This document shows, piece by piece, positions 1 to 10,843 of a stretch of DNA of 64,000 nt (the stretch's first letter is position 1; each line of letters begins with the position of its first letter). The notes under the pieces are model-generated. The model searched no databases, had not been told where the DNA came from, and saw only the letters and a list, made by a program, of their open reading frames with translations. The position numbers and the translations under genes are program-made. The stretch spans positions 15,565,985 through 15,629,984 of the forward strand of contig CM026433.1 in the NCBI GenBank assembly GCA_014871385.1, read 5' to 3'. This stretch comes from Ceratodon purpureus (taxonomy: Eukaryota; Streptophyta; Bryopsida; Pseudoditrichales; Ditrichaceae).

Positions 1-1647
1 CCTATATCCAAAGATTTTTAAACAACTCTTTGTTGACTTTTGTACAAAAAATAACATGGTCATGAATGGTCTTGCTAAATATTTTATAAAATAGAGTTAT
101 TTGTAAAATCATCATGTATTTGACTTAGATACCTTGGATTTTAATTAAACGTAATTGTATGCATTTACTTTAAATAGTCAATATACATGGAAGAACTTCA
201 TGGTCTCTATATGTTAAATGTAAGAGCTTAGTGATCTTTAAACTCAAGGAAACTAATTTTCTATGAGTTTTCAAAGACCACAAAACTCTTACATGCCAAA
301 CATGATGAGACTACCTAACTCTTCCATGCCTTTCAACTATTTGGAGTAAAAAATAAGACTACAACAAAATAAAACTCATGATATTTTTTAAAGCAAAAGT
401 CTAGAATACAGATAAAGAGTTACTTATGGTTACTCAATTTGGAGGTAAAAAAAACTTGACTACTCATGTGATTGGAAGAGAGATCCAAGAGAGGTGGAGC
501 ACCCTCACAAATTAGGGTTAGAAATGACATAGGCTGAGGCCCATTGCCGTTTTAAATACTAGTACCCTGGTTTAAAAACTCAAGATGATTTGCAGGAGAA
601 TTCCTAATATAGTCAAACTGGTCATTCGGGGATACACTGGTGATGATAACTTAGGCTAGGTGGAACTTGAGAATCACGGTGACCCAGGTGAGCAGGCAAC
701 TCTTGGGTGAAGATTCATGAGGAGTGGTTGACAAGGCAAATCTGCATGGAAACTTATCAGAAAGCATGGAAGAAGGAAAAGTCCTTTCCTTCATAGTCAG
801 CCACCTTGTAAAGCTTTCAATTGGGGCTTTTCATTACCCCAAAAAGATTCAACAATTCAACCAGCTACCATTTCCAGATTCTAACCCTATGCAAACCCCA
901 TCACAAACTGATTCTACAAAAGCGGGTGATCTAAAGGATACATACCCTACACTGGTACTGCACTCAACCAAAACCAACAATTTTTATCCATTTTGTAGAT
1001 CTATATTTTTTTAAATGTATGACATTATAGATGACAATGATAGTGACAGTTTTGAATCTACATCTAGAATTGTTGTGACAAAAAAGATACTTGTCCACCA
1101 TAATATCCAAATTTAGCATATCAGTTGAATGAGTGCATAAAAAAAATAAAAAATAAAAATAAAAATAAAAAAGAGGAAAAGAAGAAGACAGAAAAAACAG
1201 AAAAACTACAACCATAAGCATAAGTCAAGATGATGCACATTGAAAACAATCACTTTACCTAAAACCAATAAGAGCTATTAGACTCTTTCTCAAGTCATAA
1301 TAGGTTTAGCAACAACATGGTAAAAATATTGTCCTATTATTGTAGTCATATGATTCATTTCTTGGAAATAGAACTTCATTTTTAGAAATTAAATATAATG
1401 ATAATTGATATTCATTTGGTAGTGAACAAATCAACTATATAAAGGGAGAGCCCCTCACCTCGGCCGTATATGATGGAAAGAAAAGGGCGCAACGTGTCCC
1501 AACATTTTGTGAGCTCCGATGCGGAGAACTCTCATGACGTATTACCCTGCAGTCCCGTGCCCTGTAATCTGCCCGAAGTGATTCCTGCATTCATTAATTT
1601 GAAATTTGTTGTTGTCCGAGTTTTTGGATGTGAGGCTATCCGGGATA
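1..1647. other. AT-rich intergenic DNA, no gene seen
   Basis: The sequence is AT-rich with short A-tracts (for example 1141-1175). The open frames are short and low-complexity and show no recognisable protein. I see no RNA gene or coding exon. Confidence 0.5.
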
Positions 1648-2043
1648 AGGTAGTGGTGGCAAAAACCGTGCAGGTCCAAAAACCAAGCAGTAGCCATTAG
1701 TGTAGGGTCCCAAAAACTTGTGCAGACTATTTCCAGAAAGTGTTCAAGAGTGTTGCTAAAACCGTCCATGCCTTAAAAATTGAATGCTTCTGATTGGTGC
1801 AGAAGCTGTTGATTTTCAGAATCCAACTGCTCATGAATGTCATGACTCTATGTTAAGTTTTTTGACCACCTAAGGCTTGACACTCAAAAATTCATAGGAA
1901 ATTAGTGACATACTGAAAAAATGTGTTTTATTTTGGGATGGAATTGCACTAACTTTACAGACCATCCAAAAATTCTAAATATTTTGTACCCCTGTTCTAA
2001 GTATGCACACCTGAAACTTGCACGGTTATTGCCACCACTACCT
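1648..2043. mobile_element. TA-flanked MITE (Tc1/mariner-type signature)
   Basis: The 396-bp segment begins AGGTAGTGGTGGCAA and ends TTGCCACCACTACCT. The inverted repeat continues imperfectly for about 30 bp (AACCGTGCA is shared on both sides). Each side is flanked by the dinucleotide TA (1646-1647 and 2044-2045), which is the target duplication of Tc1/mariner-class elements. It has no coding capacity, so it would be non-autonomous. The superfamily is inferred only from the TA flank and the termini. Confidence 0.65.
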
Positions 2044-2533
2044 TAATGGACGGGAGCTCTACGAAATACAATCTTGCGGGTATTACAATATGGGTACTAA
2101 CAATATGCAATCAATAACAATAATGTGGTGTTAGATGGGACACACCATCGGAACACCAGCACTGTGTGAAGCGTAGGAAATGCCGAATGTAGTCCTGTAA
2201 CGGGTTTTTGATATACATCCTTCAACAGCCCTAGTAAGACCCGGAAACAAGACTTGACCACGGATTCAGCAGAGCAAGGTAACCGGCCTGGCCGGGCTAG
2301 GGGAGGTAATAAACCGGAAGGCCCACCAGAAGAAGGAACCCAAACCAATAACCGGTCACGACGCCCAAAACTGACATTCTCCACAGCGGGTAGTCAGAAG
2401 GCAGAAATGTACGGCTGCAGTAGAGGCGTGGGGCAAGTGACGGAATTGTGAGTAGGAGTGGGGAAATGTAACTGCCGGGAGGAAGGGGGGGGGGGAACAT
2501 CGCTGTGTCTGTCCCGCCGGGGTGGGGGGTCCC

Positions 2534-2562
2534 GGGGGAGGGGGGAGGGGGGAGGGGGGAGG
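2534..2562 (+). repeat. G-run block (GGGGGA)n
   Basis: Four successive runs of five or six G separated by single A form a classic G-quadruplex-capable sequence. Further G runs lie at 2487-2497 and 2522-2529. The block is about 1 kb upstream of the start codon at 3573, just before the CT-rich tract that probably marks the leader of that gene. Confidence 0.7.
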
Positions 2563-2639
2563 AACTTGGGGCGATGATGATGCGATGACGATGCGCGAGT
2601 GACAGACGCAGCCGGTGTTGTGCTGCATTTGCTCAACTG

Positions 2640-3572
2640 CCTCGCTCTCCGTCTCTCTCTCTCTCTCCCTTCCTCTGTGTCTGTGTCTGTCCCTGCTCTG
2701 CTCCCCCCCCCTGTCCCCGTCCCTGCTTCCCACGGCCTCCTGCCATCGCGGTCTCCCAGAGTTTCACCCTCCCGGTCCCCTCGATCCCTGTGCTGCCACA
2801 CTCTCCCCCCACTCCACACTCCCCTCCCACTGGCGCCACCACTGCTGCCGCTCCTTAGCCTCCTTCGCCCTTAGATAGGGTTTCTGCCACCCTGCACCCT
2901 GCACCCACCCCTCCCCTTCTCTTTTCGTGGCGCTCACTTGTCGCTCCCCTCCGTCCGCTTTGTTTTGCGGCTCCTGCTTGGTTTCGCCGTCGCCTAGGGT
3001 AGGGTCTCGGGGCAATCGGTTAGTTTTTTACTCTTTTGCTGTGGCGCTCTGCCTTAGGTCGCCGGGATTGCGCTCGGTTGGTTTGTGATCATCTTGGTGC
3101 GGCGAGGTGACGGCTATTTGATCTGGCTCTTTGTTTGGCTGCCCTTTCTTGGCCTCCCTCTGTTTATTGCGTGTGTGTGGTTGTTCGCTCTGCGGTGCAT
3201 GCGTTCTTGATCTTGATATTGGTCGCTTCGGCGTTGTGGTTAGGTTTTTAGTTTTTAGTTTTTTTTTTTTTTTGGTTTCTCTCTCCTTTTTTGGTTTTTT
3301 GTTTTGTGTTTTTTGAGTTTGTTTTAGATAGTATTGGACTGTGAAGTGAAGAGTGAATCGTGGCCCGTGTAGTTTTTTGGGTTTATTTTGCGGTGTCAGC
3401 GTGGTGGATAGTTTTAGATTTCGTTTTGTTGATAGGGTGGGGGAGGTTTTTATTGTCACTTGAAGTTTAGGATTTGCTGATTAATTGCTCTTGGGAGGCG
3501 CTGGGCATTTTCGTGCCTCGGTGTCGGGCGGTAGAAAAGACGGCGGCCCAGGCGGGAAGCAAAGACATCAAA
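2640..3572 (+). promoter_or_regulatory. Probable 5' leader of the eIF4B-related gene
   Basis: The sequence turns sharply CT-rich at 2640-2850 and then G/T-rich with long T runs to about 3450, as in plant leaders and leader introns. No convincing protein frame is present, and the long open frames on the opposite strand are low-complexity artefacts. Transcription start and any leader intron could not be placed. Confidence 0.4.
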
Positions 3573-6500
3573 ATGTCGAAGAAGAAAATGCCGCGGGCTG
3601 TCATGACATTGAAGGACTTCCACGGTGGCTCTATTCCCTCGGATCTGCCTTTGCCGTCTGCCCCTGGAATGTAAGCCCGTGTGTGCCTCTCGATCCATGG
3701 TCGGAAACTCAATCGATTGTTAGGGTGGCTCGCAATCTATCCTTGCCAAGTTGTTATTTTAAAGAATGGCGATGAAGGGCCGCTGTTAGGAATTTTGGCA
3801 TATGCGGATAATTTGTTCAGTTATCTGGGAATGGCAAAGTTTTCGCTGTCTTTGGATTTGTGCGATTTCACGCATTTTCGGAGCGTTATCTCTCTCTTTG
3901 TCTGGAGCAGATGGTTGATAAATAGGTGTTGATGTTTTGCTTATTGACCTACAGGACTGTTGATCGGAGTGCTTATGAGAGGCAAGGTTCGGGTGCCTGG
4001 AGCAGCCCTTCTCTTGGAAGAGGTTATGGAGGTAATGACCGTGGTGTTGGACACTTCAGACAGGGTTCTGGCAACGGAGTTCGATCTTTTGAAGACAAGG
4101 CATCCTTTTTCCCTAATCCTGCGAACATTGGCCGGAATTATGAAGAGGATGAACGGAAGCCGGTGGATGGTCGACCTCGCAGCGGCCATGCTGACCGCTA
4201 CGAAGACCATGGGTACGAGGACCAGCGCCCTCACTCCAGCTATGAGAAGACTGTTGATCGCTTCTCTGTGGAGGAGCAGGGAAGTTATGCTCCCAATGCT
4301 CGCCCATACGGTCGAGCTGCTGAAACTGGCAGCTACGGACAGGGAGACGGACAGGTATGTCTCGGTCTTTTATCACTCTGCCTCATGGCGAATGTGACCG
4401 TCGTCTATTTGTGAGGTTTAGATTGGTGCACATCTTAGAGCTGGTCAGCGAGTCTGCTTGATTTTCATTTGTAACATGGTGCTGCATAATTGTTGTGCAG
4501 GGTTACAGGCAACAATCAGCGTCCGCCTATGTAACAGAGCAGGTGCCTCCTGGCGGCCGCAATCAGTCATCCTACACCCAAGCATCTCAACAGAATTTGC
4601 TCCGTGCGCAGCCAGCATCTCCGCCTAGTAGTTGGAGGCAGCAATTACAGCAGGCCCCTGCAGCCGCTGCAGCCACCCGATCTACAGGTCCTAACGTCTG
4701 GCCTGCACGTCAAGATAGCATCAACAACCGCGCTCCCGAGCCTGTTCAGAATGATTCTAGAAGTACTGCTCCGTGGAGAGCGCAGACTACTCCAGCCAGG
4801 TCGGATGTGGCTTCGGTAGAGAAAGCTCCACAAGGTAGGTGGCAGTCGGAATCAGACCGCCAGGTTCCTGGTCATGTAGCTGAGGTGAATCCGGTGCGCG
4901 GATCTAGCTTCTCTGACCTTAGCAGCAGACGGCTACCAGCAGAACCAAGTGCAAGTGCTTTTGATAGAGCACATGTTGCTCAGAGCACCTCTGCTGAGAC
5001 TGGACGGGGTGCCTATTTGGAGAGCGGAAGTGGAACTTTCACGGATGCTAGTAGACGTTCTTATGGGGATGGTTATGCAGATGCTGGAGGGCGTGGTGTG
5101 TATCAAGAGCCTAGTCGAGGAGGGTATGCTGATGATGGTGGTCGCCGGAGGGTCAACGATGAGAGGTCTCTTGGGTATGATGAACCTCTGAGAAGTGGGA
5201 ACTCTGAACGGATCACCTTTTCGGATTCTGGAAGGACCGTCTATCCTGACAGTGGCCGATACAGTGGGGAAGCTAACCGTGTTGTGGATTATCCGGAAAA
5301 TGGTCGTCGGGACTTTCGCGAGCATTCGAGACCGGAGTATGTTGAGAGCGGCAGGGAACGGGAGTCGATTGACAACAACAGGGGTGGCTATGCCGAAGCT
5401 GGTCGGGGTGGTCCGGACAATGGAGGTAGGGGTGCCTACACCGAAAGAGGACGACCTGGTTATGGAAGTGCGAGAGGGAATTATGGGGAGAACCCGCAGG
5501 CGAGCTCTCTCGTAGCTGGAGGTCGTGGGGCGTTTAATTTGGAAGGAGCTCGTGATTCTTATGGCCCAGTCAGTACTCGTGGAAGCTATTCTGCGGACGG
5601 TGCTGGTTCTGGTTCGTACCCTCGAGACAGTGGATACGGCGTTGACAGTAATGTTACGCCCTATGGCGAAAGTCAGGATAGAAGCAGAAGTCCTTTTGTT
5701 TCAAATGGCTCACGGTCCCCTCCCCCTATTGACGGCAATAGAGGTGGGTACAGTTCCTCGGATTCTGGACCTGCAGATCCTTCTCGGGGACCGGCCTCTG
5801 CCACTACTATTGCGGAGAGGCCACGCCTGAAGCTTCTTCCACGCAGTAAACCATTGGAGATTCCTCCTGCTGTGGGTACTGAAGCCCCACAACCCGAGGT
5901 AAGAAATCCAGAGACATTCTCCTTGGCGTTTTCGCCATGCATATGTTACACGTTATTCCATGTTGGATATTTCTGTAAAGCGTTTCTAAAATTTTGTGCC
6001 TATTTTTATTCAGGAGAGTTTGAAGGACCGTGTTCCTGAGGTGGAAGAAAAGCGGCCTGCAGAAGTATTAACGTTAGATGGTTTCAAGAGTGAAGGTCGT
6101 GACGGAGGTGATTCTAGCTTGGGCAATTCTCCCAGTAACGAAGACCTCAATCGGCCAGCAGAACGTCCGAAGTTGAACTTGAAGCCCCGGTCTCAGCCAG
6201 CTGAGCCTGGTGTCGATCTCGATAGTTCCGGAAATGTTCGGTAAGTACTATGGCTTTATAGCACTGACCTGGGAACCCCAGTGAGGTCTGTTGGTCAGTA
6301 TATCTTGAGTGTGTTGCTTTAAGATACTGTTTTGACCAACTTCCACATCGTCTAATATTGTGTGGTTTTATACTTAACTTCTTTGGACAAACTGTGTTGG
6401 ACATGTCCAGGCAAACAGTTTTTGGTGGTGCTCGCCCTCGTGAGCTGGTAAGCTTTCTGTCAATGTAGCATTAGGGTCGTTTTTCTAGAACCGACTTGAT

Positions 6501-7601
6501 GCAAGTAAGCAGTGGTAGGATTTGTTAATATGGATATCCAGTGTCACTCATTATATTCGAGTCAGCTATTTACGTTGTGTCTTGAGTTTTCCATTAGATT
6601 TACAGTGCTTCTTCGGAATGACCTCAGGTTCTCAAGGAACGCGGTGTTGATGATCCAATAGTAGTTGACACAGCTCCGACACCAGTGGCGGCTGTGTAAG
6701 TTGACCCCTCTTGGTTATTGTAAATCTTTGAACTTGATCCCAAAGTCTTTCACTTGGCGGTTACTTTTTTGTCCTCGATTCTTCTAACTGTCTGGTGTAT
6801 TGCTTCCACACCTGCAGCCCTAGCAAGCCTGAGCGACAAGAAGCTGCCAGTAATTGGGGGGATGAAAAACAGGAATTACCTCGGCGTTATGAACCTCGTG
6901 GTGCACGCTCCATGGAAAGGCAGGATGGAAACCGTGTCGGTAGTGATCCGAAGGAGTATCGGCGTGGTGATATTGATAGGCAAGATAGTAAAGACAGGTA
7001 CGAGAGTACCCGCTCTTATGATCGCCAGGAGAGCCGAAACCGTGATGGCCAGGAATCGCGGCGTGATATCGATAAGCAAGACAGCTGGCGCCGGCCCGCA
7101 TCACCCCCTGCGCCGGCACCGGCACCTTCTACGTTGCTGGATTCTACCAACCGTCAGAATTCTGGCAGGCTTGGTTATACTGCTCCTGCTTCGGCCGTGG
7201 AGCTGGCACAGGCCTTCTCCAGGTCCACTAGCTTAGGATCCCCCATTATTGGGGGCATGAATCGTACAAACAGTGGCAATCAGCGTGGTCCAGTTAGTCC
7301 AGGCATCCGACCTGGACAGAATTATGGTTCATCTGGCTATCACGGCGGATCCATGAATGGAAATTTAGGGGGTTATCCTGTCAAGGATGCCCCCTTCTCC
7401 CGGCTTGCAGAAGCTCCTGCTCTGCCATCTTCAAGTTACACTGCTGGTGGCGGTCAAGGAAACGACTACAATGGCTACAACGGCGGCAATAGAGGTTATG
7501 GGTCCGGTTCCAACGAATCAAATTGGGGTCCCTCTTATGGGCGGTCAGATGATGATTTTCCTGGAAAGCGAGGCCTTCCGTTACGGCGACCAAACGAGTA
7601 G
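3573..7601 (+). CDS. eIF4B-related Gly/Arg-rich plant protein, seven exons
   Basis: Coding exons are 3573-3670, 3955-4354, 4501-5898, 6014-6240, 6411-6447, 6628-6695 and 6818-7601. All junctions are GT-AG and phase-consistent, giving about 1003 aa. The N terminus (MSKKKMPRAVMTLKDFHGG, then SIPSDLPLPSAPG) is a signature I recall from plant proteins annotated as translation-initiation-factor-related. Two basic boxes, RPRLKLLPRSKP (about residue 606) and RPKLNLKPRSQP (about 683), and FGGARPREL (about 712) resemble motifs of plant eIF4B. Exon 3 is a long disordered stretch of imperfect Tyr/Gly/Arg repeats (G-R-G-x-Y, D-S-G-R). No RRM is visible. It is probably a cytoplasmic RNA or initiation-factor binding protein, by motif inference only. 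The first ATG is chosen because it opens the conserved block; the frame is open upstream but shows no conserved sequence. Confidence 0.85.
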
Positions 7602-9493
7602 ATCCCAAATTGTTTCATACTCTCACGAAGTCGTTTCACAAATATAGACGAGGAACTGTAGCAATCATTCAGAAGAGCTTGTGCATCTTACGGGACCATA
7701 GTTGGTTGTAGGGGAGAGACTTCGCAGTTTATTTTAGGAGCTTGATGGGTTTTCTGATTTCATTGTAGGGCTTGTTGGGGAATGCTATGATGACATTTGC
7801 ACATTATGTATGTGCTCTTGAACATTACTCTCCAAGTGTTCAATTGGCTAAGTTCTGCACCTCTTTTTTGGTAGACTAGGGTTTACAGGCTGTCTGTTTG
7901 TTGTAGTTGATGCAATTTGCAGAAGGTTAGTGAAGGTTCGTGAGGCTCATTTTACTCACCATGTCAAGTGCATCCTCTTCTGATTTTAGCTTCAATGACT
8001 GATAGTCGTATGGAGCCTGGGTGGTCAAGAATTGGCGCCATGGGCAGTTTGGTAATATCATGTATGCCGACCGGCCAGATTTTGAGCATATTTATGTTAC
8101 TTTTGAGGTTATGAGGCGTCTTTCGACTTGTTTTGATTTCGGTTGCATGGTCACATCGGCATGGGTGTTGGTGTACCGTTATTGCTGCTTCATTCAGATT
8201 GTACTTTCACAATGTTGCTGCATTCTCCCACTCACCCGTTTTATGTCGATCTGTTTGTAAACTGATGCCTACACATGAGAATGAGTTATACAACGATAGA
8301 TTATAGGTGTACTGCAAATTTTAAACTTAATTAGTCTGTACAGTACAGTGGCTGTTGCTGATACTGCCTCTTATTATTTTAAATGTGCAGATTCTATTGA
8401 TTGCTGGAACTGGAATAATTCCTAGTACAACTCTGCTACTTCTTTTTTTCGACTCTTCGAAGTTTCTCCTTGTTTCTGAAGAATACCTTTGACCTTCCTA
8501 TACAACATTACTGATCTGGATAACAGCAACCGATTTCCGATGTGAGACCCATTTCCTGTCTTAAAAGATAAAGTTCTACGGCTCAAGAATGGAGACACAG
8601 CATCTTGACGAGAGAGTCGAATGAAAACATCAAAACCGACAAAACTCTTGAACGATTCTTTCCTTTCCCCACAACTATTTTGTGTCGCTCATTTCGTCCT
8701 TGTTTCACTGTCGTACTGTCAAGGTCCGATGTTGCAGGCGCACCAGACTTGACTGAGTCGAACTTTATTGCTGGACATCGATACCTAACTGCAGGCGACT
8801 ATGTTGCGTTTCTCTAGAGCTAATGGTTTCAGCCATGCCTGAGGTTCACTGTTGTGATTGTGTGGAGGACGACGCTGCGACATCAAGACGAACGCTAACG
8901 ACGCAGAATTTCTGCCGAACCTTGAGTAGGTATGTCGAATTCCCCTCTCCTTCCTCGCTGTGAGTCTTCTTTCTTGCAGAAGAGAATGTCAAGTTCTTTC
9001 GACTTGCTTGCTTTGGGTCGGCTATGGCGCACGCCTTCTGTATTGTACATTTTCTATCTGCTTGAGAGAGGAATGGAGAGAGTTATGGACTTGTAGTATT
9101 TCTCGCAGCCTGTCTCCTCTGTTACACCTTAAGAGAATCTAAACATGAGTGCTTAAAGAATTGTTTTTTGGAATCGAATCACAGGCACGAGATAGGTGAT
9201 CAATACTTTCTAGTTGTACCCATCAAACGTTGATATTCGCTTATCATCTGGTGGACCCAACTCACGGTTGTCTCACAGCAGGCCTGGGACTATCTACTGC
9301 AGAAAATTTTCCACGGACTGGAACATTGTTGATGCTTGCTTTTGTGAACTCTACACGGTATTAACTCTTGCTGTGAGCTGAGGAATTTATTGAGGCGAGG
9401 TGAAATTATGCACTGAAAGGGGTGTGTGGCTATGCATTGATGGTACAGGTGAGACTCTATATCGGATCACATAATTGAGTGGGTTTTGTCACC
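7602..9493 (+). other. 3' flank of the upstream gene and 5' region of the oxidase gene
   Basis: T-rich sequence after the stop at 7601 fits a 3' UTR to roughly 7.9 kb. The remainder up to 9493 shows no coding exon that I can support and presumably holds the promoter and leader of the oxidase gene. No clear TATA box was placed. Confidence 0.4.
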
Positions 9494-10843
9494 ATGGATG
9501 ATGTGGAAGTGGTGGCAGTCGGGGCAGAATCAGTGAAGCAGAATGTTGTGCGGACCAACTGGGCGACCAACATCGTTTACAGCACGAATGTGCTTCACGA
9601 ACCTTCCTCCGTTGAGGAGATTCAAGAGCTGCTGAAGTCGCAATTGGAGAGTGTGACCGCGGTGGGCACGGGCCACACGTTCAATTTCATCGCCGACAAC
9701 CTCCACAACCGGCTCTCGCTGCGCCTCCTGCCCAGAGTGCTGCACCTCGACGCACCCGCGCGCACGGTGACCGTTGACGCGGGTACCAAGTACGACGAAC
9801 TGTGCCCCTTCCTCCACCGCCACGGCTTCGCGCTCCACAACCTGGCTTCGCTCACGCAGCTCTCCATCGCCGGCGCATGTAGCACCGCGGTGCACGGGTC
9901 GGGTGACCAGAATGGCAGCCTAGCCACGGCTGTCTGCGCCCTCGAGCTCGCCACTGCAAATGGGTCCCTCATTCACCTCTCACGCCACACCCATGGTGAC
10001 ACCTTCCCCGGCGCTGTGGTCGGACTCGGCGCCCTCGGCGTCATCACGCGCATCACTCTCGACATCCAACCTGCATTCACCATCCGGCAGTTTGTGTACG
10101 AGAATCTCCCGCTCTCTCAGCTCACGGAAAACTTTGACGCCATCATGTCCGCGGGCTACACCGTCAGCCTCTTCACAGATTGGCAGGAGAAATGCCTCTA
10201 CCAGCTCTGGATCAAGATCCGAGACGACGCCCCGAACCCGAACTTCAACCCGGACTCACCAAGTCGTCACCCTGCGCCTGAGAATTTCTTCGGAGCGAAG
10301 CTGCAAAGTGAAAACGTACACTTAGTTCGCGGATTGCCGGCGATCGAGTGCACCGAGCAGATGGGAGTGCCAGGGCCATCACACGAGCGGCTCCCGCACT
10401 TCCGCCCTGGTTTCATGCCCGGCGTCGGCGACGAGCTCCAGTCCGAGTATTTCCTGCCTCGGAGGTTCGCCGTGGAGGCCATCCTGGCCGTGGAGCATCT
10501 GCGGGATGAGATCGCCCCGGTTCTGCTCGAGTCCGAGATTCGCACCGTGGCGGCGGACGATCTGTGGCTGAGCCCGTGCTACGGGCGGGACTCAGTGGTG
10601 ATCCACTTCTGTTGGCGCAACAACTGGGACGCCGTGCGGCGCTTGCTGCCCACGATCGAGCGGGCGCTGGCGCCCTGGGATCCGCGCCCGCACTGGGGCA
10701 AGCTCTTCACCATGACGCCGCACGAGCTGCAAGCCAAGTATGCTCAGATGCCGGCGTTTCGTCGCCTGGCTGCGGCCTGCGATCCCACCGGCAAGTTCCG
10801 CAATGCGTTTCTCAACACTTACGTCGCCTTCGATCAGAAATAG
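9494..10843 (+). CDS. Alditol/xylitol oxidase-like FAD enzyme, intronless
   Basis: Single exon, 449 aa. The ATG sits in an excellent context (CACCATGG). The protein is collinear with bacterial alditol oxidase (AldO) of the vanillyl-alcohol-oxidase family, which oxidises xylitol or sorbitol at C1 with O2, releasing H2O2. The FAD domain has GTGHTFN with His61, matching the covalent flavin histidine, and ASLTQLSIAGACST followed by HGSG. The C-terminal ALO-type domain has EIRTV (Glu348, Arg350), His371 and HWGK (Lys403). The spacings Glu-His 23 and His-Lys 32 equal those I recall for Streptomyces AldO (320/343/375). No signal peptide is obvious. The gene is visibly more GC-rich than its neighbours and lacks introns while flanking genes have them, which suggests bacterial origin by transfer. 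L-gulonolactone oxidase is the alternative, but the EIRTV/HWGK layout favours AldO. Confidence 0.88.
   Translation: MDDVEVVAVGAESVKQNVVRTNWATNIVYSTNVLHEPSSVEEIQELLKSQLESVTAVGTGHTFNFIADNLHNRLSLRLLPRVLHLDAPARTVTVDAGTKYDELCPFLHRHGFALHNLASLTQLSIAGACSTAVHGSGDQNGSLATAVCALELATANGSLIHLSRHTHGDTFPGAVVGLGALGVITRITLDIQPAFTIRQFVYENLPLSQLTENFDAIMSAGYTVSLFTDWQEKCLYQLWIKIRDDAPNPNFNPDSPSRHPAPENFFGAKLQSENVHLVRGLPAIECTEQMGVPGPSHERLPHFRPGFMPGVGDELQSEYFLPRRFAVEAILAVEHLRDEIAPVLLESEIRTVAADDLWLSPCYGRDSVVIHFCWRNNWDAVRRLLPTIERALAPWDPRPHWGKLFTMTPHELQAKYAQMPAFRRLAAACDPTGKFRNAFLNTYVAFDQK

Noticed and set aside
2356-3015. Several overlapping open frames on both strands in the CT/GT-rich leader region
   Set aside because: Composition is pure Ser/Pro/Leu or Arg/Gly/Glu from simple sequence. 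There is no start context, conservation or domain.
3028-3459. 143-aa Lys/Thr/Pro-rich minus-strand frame
   Set aside because: It is the complement of a G/T-rich leader with T runs. Low-complexity lysine-rich translation is expected by chance.
9530-10545. Long antisense and alternate frames over the oxidase gene
   Set aside because: They are shadows of a GC-rich coding exon; only the plus frame from 9494 carries catalytic motifs.
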